Below are positions 47,319 to 56,314 of a stretch of 64,000 bases of DNA, one piece after another. Within the stretch, counting starts at the first letter, position 1, and each line of letters begins with the position of its first letter. The notes beneath the pieces are model-generated. The model was not told where the DNA came from. It saw only the letters and a list, made by a program, of their open reading frames with translations, and ran no database searches. The DNA comes from Candidatus Eremiobacterota bacterium (GTDB taxonomy: Bacteria > Vulcanimicrobiota > Vulcanimicrobiia > Vulcanimicrobiales > Vulcanimicrobiaceae), in assembly GCA_019235885.1 (NCBI GenBank), contig JAFAKB010000051.1, positions 1-64,000 of the forward strand. The letters are read 5' to 3'. The translations under genes and the position numbers were made by a program.

Positions 47319-47879
47319 ATGAAAACGATCGCAGCCATGGCGTTCGTCGCTCTGCTCACGGGCTGTGCCGGAAGTCGCTCGAGCGTTCCACCAGCGGGTC
47401 AGCTGACGTCGCAGACCGGATCGCGCGAACCGCAATATGTCACCATTCAGCCTGGGTTCGGCGTCGAATACCTTGACACGTACGCGCCGGTCGGACCCTG
47501 CCAACCCGGTGTGCTTACGATCATGTCGGGTCGCGCACCGGTCACGAGCCTGTCGTTCCCAGCCGGCCAAGGCCCGCCACTCGTCGTATCGAACTGCAAC
47601 TTCTTTACGCCTCAGAACGTCATCGTCTACCTCAATACTCCCACCTACGGTTCGCCGGTGCTTCGGTACACCAATCAAACGATCACGGTGGACGCGCCCG
47701 GCCCCGCACAAGTCACGGCAACCTGGTCCGCCGCGGGAGCGCCAGGACCCGAGTCGGTGATACGGTCACCCCAATCCAAAACGCCCTCAGGGACCGCAAC
47801 GCCAAGTCCGACGGCGACGGTAACCTTTACGATCGGAGCACCGCAGAGCGGCAACCTTTCCAGGCGCATTCGGCTCTAA
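47319..47879 (+). CDS. Predicted lipoprotein of unknown function
   Basis: A 186-residue protein with a lipoprotein signal MKTIAAMAFVALLTGCAGS (lipobox LTGC). The mature part has a beta-rich domain with two cysteines (VGPCQPGV and VVSNCNFF) and ends in a Ser/Thr/Pro-rich region (TPSGTATPSPTATVTFTIG). No family recognised. It converges on the DUF2079 gene. Confidence 0.65.
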   Translation: MKTIAAMAFVALLTGCAGSRSSVPPAGQLTSQTGSREPQYVTIQPGFGVEYLDTYAPVGPCQPGVLTIMSGRAPVTSLSFPAGQGPPLVVSNCNFFTPQNVIVYLNTPTYGSPVLRYTNQTITVDAPGPAQVTATWSAAGAPGPESVIRSPQSKTPSGTATPSPTATVTFTIGAPQSGNLSRRIRL

Positions 47880-47912
47880 ACGATCGGCCGGCGTTGAAGC
47901 CGTCTTCGCAAG

Positions 47913-49340
47913 TCATCCGGGCAGGCCGGTCGCGTAGGCGACCACCGCGCCGCGCCGCGCGATCAGCCGGTAGTGGCCCGCGCGCAGAACGTCGCGAATG
48001 AGCGGCAGCACGCGGCGCTGGAAATCCTCGTTCGGATAGTCTTCGGCGAAGACGACGTAGCCGGCACGCGACCATGACGGCCCGCTGCCGAGCGGCGTCG
48101 CGTTCGGGTGCGTCGCCGCAAGCGCCGTATACCACTCGTCGTGCGTCGCCACGCTCGCGTCGCGCGGAATCGTCGCGAGCACCGCGCGCGCATCGGCGAG
48201 CGCGTGGTACGACGGCTTGAGATAGTGCAGCGGGTGCAGCGGGCTGAACGCGATCAGCACGATCGCCGAGAGCACGAACGCGATCGTCGTCCAGCGGCGC
48301 TGAACGCGCAGCGTCGCGATCCCGCCGGCGAACGCGATCAGCAGCCACGGGATCCAGAGCGCCGCGTAGTGCATCCCCATCCGCCACACCAAGCCGCTGT
48401 TCGCCAGAAGCACGATCGCGAACCCGGGGACTGCCAGCAGCGCGAGCCGCGAGCGCAGCGGCACGAGGGCCAGCGGAACGAACGCTTCGAGCACGTACGT
48501 CAGCCGGCCGATCGTGAAAATCGCGGCGAAGAACGCGAGGGGGTGCAGGAGCGGCGCGAGCAGCAACGCCGCGGGGCCGCGCGCGAACGGGTAGTCGTAG
48601 AAGTGCGACGGCGGCCACGGGCCGACGCGCGGCAACACTATGAGCGCGTAGACCGCGTCGGACGCGATCGCCAGCGCGGCGGAACCAAGACCTGCGGCGA
48701 GCAGCGCGCGGTCGCGCCGCAGCGCGCCGTCGACCGCGACGACGAGTCCCACGATCGCGAGCTCGATGCAGACGTCCTCGCGCAGCCCCGCGAGCAACAC
48801 CGCGCAGATCGCGACCCACGCCCACGCGCGGCGCCGCACCGCGAGCCACCAGCCCAGCGCGAGCGCCGGCAGCAATCCGAGGTCGCGGAATTCGCCGAAC
48901 CCGACCGCCACCAGCGGCGGGTAGACCAGCGCGACGGCGCCGATCCGGTCGGCGACGCCGCGCTCGAGGCGCATCGTCCGCGCGACCGCGGCGAGCAGCG
49001 GCGCGGACGCGACCGTGGCGGCGGCAAGGATCGCTTGCAGCACCCACACGCTATGCGTCGCGGCGAGGAACGGCCACAGGAGCACCAGCGTGGGCGACCA
49101 GTGAAACCGGTAGTGCGTCCCGCCTTCGATTCCGTTCCGCATCCCACCGAACGAGTCCAGCACGATCTGCACGAACGTCCCAGTGTCGGCCCCGTAGCTC
49201 CAGTCCGCCGTGCGGATCGTGGCGAGAATGCTGAGGACCAGGAAAGCGGCGATGGTCCCGATCCACAGACCGGAGACGCGGTTGGTGCGCACCAGGATCT
49301 GCTGTTCGCCCTTATAGCCGTGAATTCGTTCCGAATCCAA
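47913..49340 (-). CDS. DUF2079 multi-pass membrane protein
   Basis: A 475-residue protein with about ten hydrophobic segments and a soluble C-terminal part of about 110 residues. The early YGADTGTFVQIVLDSF and HYRFHWSPTLVLLWP regions match DUF2079 proteins, which look like membrane glycosyltransferases of the GT-C type; a role in sugar transfer is inference. The start is uncertain: TTG 49340, or GTG at 49292 just before the first helix. Confidence 0.75.
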   Translation of the reverse strand: MDSERIHGYKGEQQILVRTNRVSGLWIGTIAAFLVLSILATIRTADWSYGADTGTFVQIVLDSFGGMRNGIEGGTHYRFHWSPTLVLLWPFLAATHSVWVLQAILAAATVASAPLLAAVARTMRLERGVADRIGAVALVYPPLVAVGFGEFRDLGLLPALALGWWLAVRRRAWAWVAICAVLLAGLREDVCIELAIVGLVVAVDGALRRDRALLAAGLGSAALAIASDAVYALIVLPRVGPWPPSHFYDYPFARGPAALLLAPLLHPLAFFAAIFTIGRLTYVLEAFVPLALVPLRSRLALLAVPGFAIVLLANSGLVWRMGMHYAALWIPWLLIAFAGGIATLRVQRRWTTIAFVLSAIVLIAFSPLHPLHYLKPSYHALADARAVLATIPRDASVATHDEWYTALAATHPNATPLGSGPSWSRAGYVVFAEDYPNEDFQRRVLPLIRDVLRAGHYRLIARRGAVVAYATGLPG

Positions 49341-49559
49341 GCGACCAGAGGGCCAACGGGGTGGAATCGGCTAGCGAACGCGCGGTAAGCGCTATGCCGC
49401 GACATGCGTGGCACAAGGTACAAAGGAAGTCCACTTCGACACTTGGGTGTCGGTAAGACGCGCGGGTTTTGCGGCTCGGGCCGTGGTATTGCGGATCATG
49501 GCGTTCCCGTGGAGGGCTTCAGCGCTTGCCTGGCCAGCTATTTGGAGTGGGAGCCGGTA

Positions 49560-50468
49560 ATGGACGAGCTGCCGCATGAGTTCGCCGAGCCGGCCGCGCA
49601 AGGGGCGCTGTCATTCAACGGCCAGTTGCACTTCAAATGCGGAAACTGCCATGAAATTTCATGGGCGGACGTCATGTATGGGAAGTCGGCACTTTCCGGT
49701 GCCCTCACGCCGCGCTGCCCCAATTGTGAAACGCCACGCCTGCAGCTCATCAAGTTCGACGCTCAGGGCAACGTCGTAAGCCCTCCGTTTCCGAAGCGCT
49801 TATTCGTCTTACCCCAAGGTCCGGAGCCTCTCGGAGAGTCGATCGAAAGCGACGTCCATTTCCTAGCCGAGTACTTTCGAACGCTCCAACGGTCTCCCAA
49901 GGCTCACGCGGCGTGCGTTCACTTCGTGAGGTTCATCGAGTCGGTCTTCCACCAGGTATATCGCGCAACCGAGGCGGCAACAGACCTATTGAACCTCGCG
50001 TCCGGAATCATGAGAGCGGTCTATCGCGAGACCGGGAATCTCGATGCAGCGTACCGGTCGATTTCGCTGATGACAAGGGCGCGCGACATAACGTCGAGCG
50101 CGGTCCAGCGTGCGGTCTACGGATTGAACATCAGCCAAACGCTGTATTCCGTTTTGGCGCGCGAACAAGAAGAGCTTCTCGGACTTCGTCTGGGACTCGA
50201 CGTGAAGGAGTATGCGCTGAAGCTCTCGCGCGAGAGCCTTCTGGTCTTTGAACGAGAACCGCAACTGGCCGAACTGCGCGCGCACCAAAAGTGGCTGATG
50301 GGCGACATACTCAAAGCCGGTGAGGCTTCGGAGGGCGAGCTACGCGAGGCTCTCGTCTGGCTAGATGACGCGTTGAACGACCCAGGCCTGCCGGAAGGCA
50401 TCGTCCCGCACGTCCACGAGAGCCGAGCGCGCACACGCTTGAAACAGGTGACCTCCCCGCCGGACTGA
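49560..50468 (+). CDS. Zinc-ribbon-containing hypothetical protein
   Basis: A 302-residue soluble protein. Two Cys pairs, CGNCHE and CPNCETP, 33 residues apart, form a likely zinc ribbon near the N terminus. The rest is mostly helical, with repeated amphipathic helices suggesting a TPR-like part (LDAAYRSISLMTRARDI and ALVWLDDALND). GC content is visibly lower and codon use more relaxed than in neighbours, suggesting later acquisition. ATG 49560 has GGAG upstream; the frame is open for 52 more codons. Confidence 0.6.
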   Translation: MDELPHEFAEPAAQGALSFNGQLHFKCGNCHEISWADVMYGKSALSGALTPRCPNCETPRLQLIKFDAQGNVVSPPFPKRLFVLPQGPEPLGESIESDVHFLAEYFRTLQRSPKAHAACVHFVRFIESVFHQVYRATEAATDLLNLASGIMRAVYRETGNLDAAYRSISLMTRARDITSSAVQRAVYGLNISQTLYSVLAREQEELLGLRLGLDVKEYALKLSRESLLVFEREPQLAELRAHQKWLMGDILKAGEASEGELREALVWLDDALNDPGLPEGIVPHVHESRARTRLKQVTSPPD

Positions 50469-50480
50469 CGGGGAAGTCAC
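50448..50480 (+). terminator. Hairpin overlapping the stop of the zinc-ribbon gene
   Basis: GTGACCTCCCCG (50448-50459) pairs with CGGGGAAGTCAC (50469-50480) at 11 of 12 positions around a 9-nt loop that holds the stop codon. A weak T-run (GCTGTTGT) follows, so termination is likely but not certain. Confidence 0.55.
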
Positions 50481-50492
50481 GCTGTTGTACGA

Positions 50493-51077
50493 CTATCGCC
50501 GGGCGCTGTCGCGCTCCGTGAAGAATTCCTCGTGAATCGTCGGGACGTCGTCGAGCTGGTTCACAGCTTGGCGCTGCGTGACGCCGCCGGCTTTGATCTG
50601 CTGGCCCTCGGCCGCGAGGCCGCCGTCGGGGGTCAGCAGCCGACCATTGCAGCGTGAGATCACGGTCGCGGGATCCTCTGAACCATCGCGCCCGTCGTCA
50701 TCGCCGAGCGTCACGGTGAGCACTGAGCTGCCCGGGGCGATGCTTGTTTCGAGCTGCGCGGCGTCCGCCGCGCCGACACCGTGTTCGATCAGCGCCTCGT
50801 TGAGCGTGTACTGCTCGCCCGCAAAGAAGCGGCCGATCTTTCCGAGGATGTTGCTGCTGCCGCCCTCGACGACGTCCGTTCCGTCCACCTCGCCGGTCAG
50901 CGCGCCCGTGTCAACTCCTCTGGAGCTGTCCTTCGGGCCATGCGGCCTCGTCGTTCCAATCCAGGTGTGCTTGTATCCCGCATCGTGGAGATCTCGCGCG
51001 GCAGCGCGAGCGTCGTCGCGGTCCACGAAGACGCCAACAACTGCCCGGGCGGCGTCATGTTTCGCAGTCATTCTCAT
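50493..51077 (-). CDS. General-stress protein 17M/YflT-like protein
   Basis: A 194-residue protein. The N-terminal half (RAVVGVFVDRDDARAAARDL, HDAGYKHTWIG) matches the YflT/general-stress 17M fold, seen in heat- and cold-induced proteins. A Gly- and Asp-rich linker follows. The second half (APGSSVLTVTLGDDD, then VTQRQAVNQLDDVP) is not assigned. No signal peptide; cytoplasmic. Function in stress is inferred from the family only. Confidence 0.6.
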   Translation of the reverse strand: MRMTAKHDAARAVVGVFVDRDDARAAARDLHDAGYKHTWIGTTRPHGPKDSSRGVDTGALTGEVDGTDVVEGGSSNILGKIGRFFAGEQYTLNEALIEHGVGAADAAQLETSIAPGSSVLTVTLGDDDGRDGSEDPATVISRCNGRLLTPDGGLAAEGQQIKAGGVTQRQAVNQLDDVPTIHEEFFTERDSARR

Positions 51078-51241
51078 TCCTCCGAATTCGAGTTCTCGTC
51101 CGCGTTACGTCTCTCCATACCCGCCGCGCCCGAACGTCAGGTACCAGGCGGTCGTTCGCGAAACATCGGCCGCTTGAACCGCATTACGGCGAGCAATCAC
51201 CGTGTCGCAAATGAGTGTAATCGCCTCATCGGACGATCATG

Positions 51242-51480
51242 TTACGACGTTGCGAAAATTTTGCGGCCGCCGATGCGCCGCCAGCGGATCGCGGGTTCTC
51301 CATCGACATCGACGTATTCGAAGGTAGGGCGGCAATAGCCGCATCGGCTTCGCGTTCCATCGCTTGCCAGCGGTCGGACCGGAACCACGCTTGAGCCCTG
51401 TCCGAGACCTTGACCCATATCTTTGCCGCGCGTGCCACGGCCTGATGATCGCAGAGACACTGAGATACTTCAATACGGAA
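51242..51480 (-). pseudogene. Possible AbrB/VapB-type antitoxin remnant
   Basis: One frame reads RAAKIWVKVSDRAQAWFRSD, followed by RWQAMEREADAAIA, close to the C-terminal part of AbrB-fold antitoxins (compare AWFWTEEWQAGEREAD). The expected DNA-binding N terminus is missing, and the end is in another frame (PTFEYVDVDGEPAIRW, to the TAA at 51242). No toxin gene is adjacent. The call rests on memory of the family and is weak. Confidence 0.3.
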
Positions 51481-51609
51481 TTTCCGATTGGGGAGCGCAA
51501 AGGTTGGCTCTCCTACTAAAGCAAGGAGGCGTAGAGCCGACGGTTGAGCCACGCGGGAGGCGGAGCCGCTGCGGGTTGTCGGGAGTTGCGGCCAGAGATG
51601 TGTTTGCCT

Positions 51610-51638
51610 TTGACGCCGGGGACGTGCTGTGGTAGAGT
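51610..51638 (+). promoter_or_regulatory. Sigma70-type promoter of the rpsK-rplQ operon
   Basis: TTGACG (51610-51615) and TAGAGT (51633-51638) are 17 nt apart. Transcription near 51645 gives a leader of about 160 nt. That leader starts close to TGTCCGGG and ends near CCCGGACA (to 51777), which can pair, with an internal GCGCG-TTCG-CGCGC hairpin. Confidence 0.75.
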
Positions 51639-51804
51639 AAGCCGTTGTGTCCGGGGCCGGGCATGACGCGCGTTCGCGCGCCCGCCGCCTTCGCCGGGCG
51701 GCCGGAAGACGAGGTCGGAGCCGCCGGGTCGCCGGGGCTGCCGGTCGAGGCGACGACACCGGGCCGTGCCCGGACAGGATAAACCAGCAAAGAGCAGTTT
51801 TCGT

Positions 51805-52200
51805 TTGGCCGCCAAGAAGCAAACCAAGACGCGCAAGAAGCGCGAGTTCAAGAACGTCGGAGCGGGCGTCGCCCACATCCACTCGTCGTTCAACAATACG
51901 ATCGTCACGATCACCGACAACACCGGGTCGACGATCGCCTGGGCCTCCGCCGGGAACCTCGGGTTCAAGGGCTCGAAGAAGTCCACCCCGTTCGCCGCGC
52001 AGATGGCCGCCGAAGCGGTCGCGCGCAAGGCGATGGACCACGGGATGAAGACCGCCGAGGTCTACGTCAAGGGTCCGGGCGCCGGCCGCGAAGCCGCGAT
52101 CCGCTCGCTGCAGGCCGCCGGTTTGGAGATCACCCTCATCAAAGACGTCACGCCGATCCCGCACAACGGCTGCCGGCCGCCGAAGCGCCGCAGAGTGTAA
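51805..52200 (+). CDS. rpsK: 30S ribosomal protein S11
   Basis: S11 is in the 30S platform. TTG 51805 was chosen since it gives the usual start [20 protein letters not shown] and 131 residues; an in-frame GTG at 51766 would add 13 residues not seen in relatives. [17 protein letters not shown] and the final [14 protein letters not shown] are typical. It opens the third ribosomal unit, away from its usual partner rpsM. Confidence 0.96.
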   Translation: MAAKKQTKTRKKREFKNVGAGVAHIHSSFNNTIVTITDNTGSTIAWASAGNLGFKGSKKSTPFAAQMAAEAVARKAMDHGMKTAEVYVKGPGAGREAAIRSLQAAGLEITLIKDVTPIPHNGCRPPKRRRV

Positions 52201-52218
52201 GGGAGTTGTAGGAAAACG

Positions 52219-52878
52219 ATGGCCCGTTACACCGAAGCCGTGTGCCGACTCTGCCGCCGCGAGACCGCGACCAGCAAGACCGGCGAAAAGATCAAGCTCT
52301 TCCTCAAGGGCGACCGCTGCCTGTCCAAAAAGTGCGCCGTCGAGCGCCGCGGAACCGCGCCGGGTCAGAAGACGCAGAACACCAAGACGCGTCAGAAGAT
52401 CTCCGAGTTCGGCCGCCAGCTCCGCGAGAAGCAGAAGATGCGCCGCTACTACGGCGTGCTTGAGAACCAGTTCTCGAACTACTTCCGCGAAGCGCAGCGC
52501 GTCAAGGGCAAGACCGGCGCGACCTTCCTGCAGCTGCTCGAGCGCCGTCTCGACAACGTCATCTACCGGCTCAACCTCGCGCAGAGCCGCGCCCAGGCGC
52601 GCCAGCTCGTCACGCACCGCCACTTCCGCTTGAACGGGCGCATCGTCAACGTGCCCTCGATCATCGTGAAGGCCGGCGACGAAATCACGATCACCGACCG
52701 CTCGAAGTCCTCGGACTTCTTCGCCGGCGCGATCGAGACCGCGAAGAACCGCCGCCACCCTGAGTGGCTCGAGTTCAACGAGACCGACGCTTCATCAAAA
52801 GTGCTGGCGCTCCCGAGCCGCGAGCAGATCGATACCCCGGTCGACGAGCAACTGATCGTCGAGTACTACAGCCGCTAA
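52219..52878 (+). CDS. rpsD: 30S ribosomal protein S4
   Basis: S4 starts 30S assembly. The protein is 219 residues. The N terminus has four cysteines (VCRLCRRE and RCLSKKCA), the zinc-binding C+ form. The S4 RNA-binding domain is [20 protein letters not shown] with [14 protein letters not shown]. In E. coli S4 controls the alpha operon; the structured leader before rpsK may be the target here. Confidence 0.98.
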   Translation: MARYTEAVCRLCRRETATSKTGEKIKLFLKGDRCLSKKCAVERRGTAPGQKTQNTKTRQKISEFGRQLREKQKMRRYYGVLENQFSNYFREAQRVKGKTGATFLQLLERRLDNVIYRLNLAQSRAQARQLVTHRHFRLNGRIVNVPSIIVKAGDEITITDRSKSSDFFAGAIETAKNRRHPEWLEFNETDASSKVLALPSREQIDTPVDEQLIVEYYSR

Positions 52879-52978
52879 TCCTTAGACCAAACCACACCAC
52901 CGTTAGGCGTCCGATCGTGGATCGAGCGCGGCTCGCATCTGCGGATAACGTAAACGGAGAAAGACCACACCGAACAAC

Positions 52979-53905
52979 ATGACCGTCCTCGAAGCGCCCG
53001 CCGGCGCCAACATCGAAGTTCGCGAACGCCGCGAGAACTACGCCAAGTTCGTGATCGAGCCGCTCGAGCGCGGCTTCGGCATCACCCTCGGCAACGCGCT
53101 GCGCCGCGTCCTGCTCTCCTCGATCCCCGGCGCCGCCGTCACCTACGTCAAGATCGACGGCGTCCTGCACGAGTTCTCGACGATTCCCGGAGTCGTCGAA
53201 GACACCGTCGACCTGCTGCTCAACCTCAAGGGACTGCCGATCAAGCTGAACACGGAAGACCCCAAGGTCCTCCAGCTCAGCGCGAGCGGCGCGAAGGAAG
53301 TCACCGCCGGCGACATCCAGCCGGACGCCGACGTCGAGATCCTGCAGCCGAACTACCACCTCGCGACGCTCTCGAAGAAAGACGCGAAGCTCTCGATGGA
53401 GATCGGCGTCGAGAAGGCGCGCGGCTACGTCACCAGCGACAAGCAGCGCAACATCGAGCACATGATCGGGCTCATCCCGATGGACTCGATCTTCTCGCCG
53501 ATCCGCAAGGTCAACTTCAGCGTCGACGACACGCGCGTCGGCCAGTCGGTCGACTTCGACCGCCTCACGCTGGAGATCGAGACCAACGGCTCGATCTCAC
53601 CCGACGACGCGCTCTCGGAAGCGGCCCAGATCCTTACCGAGGAGCTGCGGCTCTTCATCGGCTTCTCGACCGAAGAGAAGCCGGTGCAGACCGCGCCCGC
53701 CAGCGAGTGGGACGTGCCGGTCGAGACGCTCAACCTCTCGGTGCGCTCGTTCAACTGCCTCAAGCGCGCGGGGATCTCGAAGGTCTCCGAGCTGCTCGAC
53801 ATGACCGAAGACGAAATCATCAAGATGCGCAACTTCGGCAAGAAGTCGCTCGACGAGATCAAGCAAGTCCTGGAGGAGCGGGGACTCTCGCTCCGCCAAG
53901 CGTAG
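52979..53905 (+). CDS. rpoA: RNA polymerase subunit alpha
   Basis: The protein is 308 residues. The N-terminal dimerisation part has FVIEPLERGFGITLGNALRR and VLLSSIPGAAVT. The C-terminal domain, which reads UP elements, has LSVRSFNCLKRAGISKVSEL, with the DNA-contacting Arg, and NFGKKSLDEIKQVLEERGLS. A 100-nt gap with no clear signal separates it from rpsD. Confidence 0.99.
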   Translation: MTVLEAPAGANIEVRERRENYAKFVIEPLERGFGITLGNALRRVLLSSIPGAAVTYVKIDGVLHEFSTIPGVVEDTVDLLLNLKGLPIKLNTEDPKVLQLSASGAKEVTAGDIQPDADVEILQPNYHLATLSKKDAKLSMEIGVEKARGYVTSDKQRNIEHMIGLIPMDSIFSPIRKVNFSVDDTRVGQSVDFDRLTLEIETNGSISPDDALSEAAQILTEELRLFIGFSTEEKPVQTAPASEWDVPVETLNLSVRSFNCLKRAGISKVSELLDMTEDEIIKMRNFGKKSLDEIKQVLEERGLSLRQA

Positions 53906-53912
53906 AGGAATC

Positions 53913-54266
53913 ATGCCGCACCAAGTCGCCAACAAGCGTCTCTCGCGCACGGACGGTCATCGCAAGGCGCTGCTCCGCAACCTCGCGACGTCGTTCTTCA
54001 AGCACGAGAAGATCGAGACCACCTCGACCAAGGCCAAGGAGATCTCCAAAGTCGTCGACCGCCTCATCACGCAGGCGCGGCGCGGCGGGCTCCACTCGCG
54101 GCGGCTGGTGGCCTCCTACCTGACCGAAGAGGCCGTCGCGAAGAAGCTGTGCGAGCAGATCGCACCCTCGCTGAAGGACAAGCCGGGCGGTTACACCCGG
54201 ATCACCAAGTCCCGCGTCCGCCCCGGCGACGCCGCGGAACTCTCGATCCTGGAGCTCGTGAAGTAG
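53913..54266 (+). CDS. rplQ: 50S ribosomal protein L17
   Basis: L17 lies at the bottom of the 50S subunit. The protein is 117 residues. It has the HRKALLRNLATSFFKHEKIE motif and the C-terminal GGYTRITKSRVRPGDAAELS. It is 7 nt after rpoA and ends the ribosomal locus. Confidence 0.98.
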   Translation: MPHQVANKRLSRTDGHRKALLRNLATSFFKHEKIETTSTKAKEISKVVDRLITQARRGGLHSRRLVASYLTEEAVAKKLCEQIAPSLKDKPGGYTRITKSRVRPGDAAELSILELVK

Positions 54267-54280
54267 TCTCGTAGCACCGT

Positions 54281-54313
54281 CTCGGCCGCCCGGCCCCCTA
54301 GCCAGCGGCCGAG
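54281..54313 (+). terminator. Hairpin between rplQ and trpE
   Basis: CTCGGCCGC (54281-54289) pairs with GCGGCCGAG (54305-54313), with an inner GGC/GCC pair. No T-run follows (AATCTGC), so it may be a weak or factor-aided terminator. No leader peptide rich in Trp was found before trpE. A TACAGT box follows at 54321 without a clear -35. Confidence 0.5.
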
Positions 54314-54341
54314 AATCTGCTACAGTAGGGGCTACCCCCGT

Positions 54342-55733
54342 ATGCTAGTGACCGCGGACGACCCGCTCAGTCTCACCTCGATTACGCGATCGTTCGTCGC
54401 GGACAGCATCACGCCGATCTCCGCCTACCTCGCCCTGGCCCAGCCGGGGCGTTCGTGTATGCTGGAGTCGGTCCACGGGACGGAGCGGATCAGCCGCTTC
54501 TCGTTCATCGGCCTCGACTACCTCGACGCGTTCGGCGTCGACCGCGACCCGCGGATGCTCGAGCGCATTCGCGCCGCGATCGGCCGCTACAGGCTCGACC
54601 GCGACGACCTTCCGTTCCCCGGCGGCGCGGTGTGCGTGTTCACCTACGACGCGGCGCGCGCGCTCGAGCCCGTCCTGCGACAAACTCTGGACGACGGTGG
54701 CGTTCCGCCGGCGGACGTGCGGTTCGGGGACGCGCTGGCGGTCATTCCGGGGACGTGGCTGGTGTTCGATCACTTTACGCACCGGCTCACGCTGATCGGC
54801 TTCGCGCGCGAGGCGAGCGAACACGAGGCCGTCAACGCGCGGCTCGACGCGTACGCCGCGCGGCTGCTCGGCCAGCGCCCGACGGTGCCGGGCGCGGTGC
54901 GCGCCGACGGCCCGGTGAGCGCGTCGATGGACGAGGCGACCTTCCTGGAGCGCGTCGCGCAGGCGAAGCAGCTGATCTACGACGGCGAAGCGTACCAGCT
55001 GCAAGTCGGGATTCGTTTCTCGTGCCCGCTGGCGGGGACGGCGTTCGACTTCTACCGCGAAATTCGCGCGCGCAACCCCTCGCCGTACATGTTCTTCGTC
55101 GAGCACGAAGGGCGCGCGGTGTTCGGCGCCTCGCCGGAGTTCCTCGTGCGGCTCGACGGGCGCACGGCGCGGATTCGCCCGCTCGCCGGAACGCGCCCGC
55201 GCCACGCCGATCCGCAGGTCGACGCGCGGATCGCCGATGAGCTGCTCCACGACGAGAAGGAGCGCGCCGAGCACGTGATGCTGGTCGACCTCGCGCGCAA
55301 CGATCTCGGCGCGGTGTGCCGCACCGGCAGCGTGCGGGTTGACGAGCTGATGGTGATCGAGCGCTACTCGCACGTCATGCACATCGTCTCGAACGTCGTG
55401 GGCGAGCTGCGCGAGGACAAGGACGCGCTCGACCTGTTCGCCGCCTCGTTCCCGGCCGGCACCGTCACCGGGGCGCCGAAGATCCGCGCGATGCAGCTGA
55501 TCGACCGGCTGGAGCCCGTCGCGCGCGGCTTCTATGCCGGCAGCGTCGCGCACTTCGACTTCGACGGCGACCTCGACTCGTGCATCATCCTGCGCTCGGT
55601 CGCGGTGGCGAACGGGCGCGCCTACTGGCAGGCGTCGGCCGGGATCGTCGCCGACAGCGTCCCGCAGACCGAATACGCCGAAGTGTTCGCGAAGACCGGC
55701 ATCGTCCGCGCCGTGCTGGGGATCGTTTCGTGA
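54342..55733 (+). CDS. trpE: Anthranilate synthase component I
   Basis: TrpE makes anthranilate from chorismate with ammonia from TrpG, the first step of tryptophan synthesis. The protein is 463 residues. The feedback-site motif LESVHGTERISRFSFIG, with its LES triplet, predicts inhibition by tryptophan. The catalytic core holds FVEHEGRAVFGASPEFLVRL, RPLAGTRPR and VTGAPKIRAM. Start ATG 54342. It opens trpE-G-D-C-F-X-B-A; its stop overlaps trpG by 4 nt. Confidence 0.97.
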   Translation: MLVTADDPLSLTSITRSFVADSITPISAYLALAQPGRSCMLESVHGTERISRFSFIGLDYLDAFGVDRDPRMLERIRAAIGRYRLDRDDLPFPGGAVCVFTYDAARALEPVLRQTLDDGGVPPADVRFGDALAVIPGTWLVFDHFTHRLTLIGFAREASEHEAVNARLDAYAARLLGQRPTVPGAVRADGPVSASMDEATFLERVAQAKQLIYDGEAYQLQVGIRFSCPLAGTAFDFYREIRARNPSPYMFFVEHEGRAVFGASPEFLVRLDGRTARIRPLAGTRPRHADPQVDARIADELLHDEKERAEHVMLVDLARNDLGAVCRTGSVRVDELMVIERYSHVMHIVSNVVGELREDKDALDLFAASFPAGTVTGAPKIRAMQLIDRLEPVARGFYAGSVAHFDFDGDLDSCIILRSVAVANGRAYWQASAGIVADSVPQTEYAEVFAKTGIVRAVLGIVS

Positions 55734-56314
55734 CGCGGTTGCTGCTGGTCGACAATTACGATTCCTTCACGTGGAATCTTGCGCATTTGTTCGGGGCGGT
55801 TGAGGGGGTCGAGGTCGAGGTGGTTCGCAACGACGATCCGTGCTTGGACGACGGCGTTACGGCGCGCTACGACGGTGTGATCGTCGGGCCGGGGCCCGGC
55901 CGGCCGGCAGACGCGGGGCGCACGCTTGGGATCGTGCGCGAAGCGGCGCGCGAGCGCAAGCCGTTGTTCGGGGTGTGCTTGGGGCTGCAGGCGATCGGCG
56001 AGGCGTTCGGCGGGCGCGTTGTGCACGCGCCGCGACAGATGCACGGGAAGACTTCGGAGATCATCCATGATGCGCAGGGCCTTTTCGCGCAGATACCCTC
56101 GCCGTTTACGGCGACGCGGTATCACTCGCTCGTGGTCGACCATGACGGTTTCCCATCGGTGCTGCGGGCGAATGCGGCGAGTGAGGATGGGGTGATCCAG
56201 GGGCTCGTCCACCGCGAGCTGCCGATCTCGGGAGTGCAGTTCCATCCGGAATCGGTGCTGACGACGGCCGGTCGCGCGCTCGCCGAGAACGTCGTTCGGG
56301 AAATGCGCGCGTGA
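55730..56314 (+). CDS. trpG: Anthranilate synthase component II (glutamine amidotransferase)
   Basis: TrpG frees ammonia from glutamine for TrpE. The protein is 194 residues. The class I triad is present: Cys in GVCLGLQAI, and His and Glu in VQFHPESVLT. The N terminus LLLVDNYDSFTWNLAHLFG is typical. The enzyme may also serve folate synthesis (PabA), as no other copy is in view. GTG 55730 overlaps trpE; the stop overlaps trpD by 4 nt. Confidence 0.96.
   Translation: MTRLLLVDNYDSFTWNLAHLFGAVEGVEVEVVRNDDPCLDDGVTARYDGVIVGPGPGRPADAGRTLGIVREAARERKPLFGVCLGLQAIGEAFGGRVVHAPRQMHGKTSEIIHDAQGLFAQIPSPFTATRYHSLVVDHDGFPSVLRANAASEDGVIQGLVHRELPISGVQFHPESVLTTAGRALAENVVREMRA

Larger units (their letters stand above)
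51078..51804. other. Gene-poor spacer before the rpsK operon
   Basis: About 730 nt. It holds a decayed antitoxin-like frame (51242-51480), the promoter at 51610 and a GC-rich leader. Nothing else was recognised in 51078-51240. Confidence 0.5.

Noticed and set aside
51226-52758. 510-codon frame antisense to rpsK and rpsD
   Set aside because: It runs opposite to conserved ribosomal genes. Only its last part (about 51242-51480) lies outside them, and this is reported separately as a weak antitoxin remnant.
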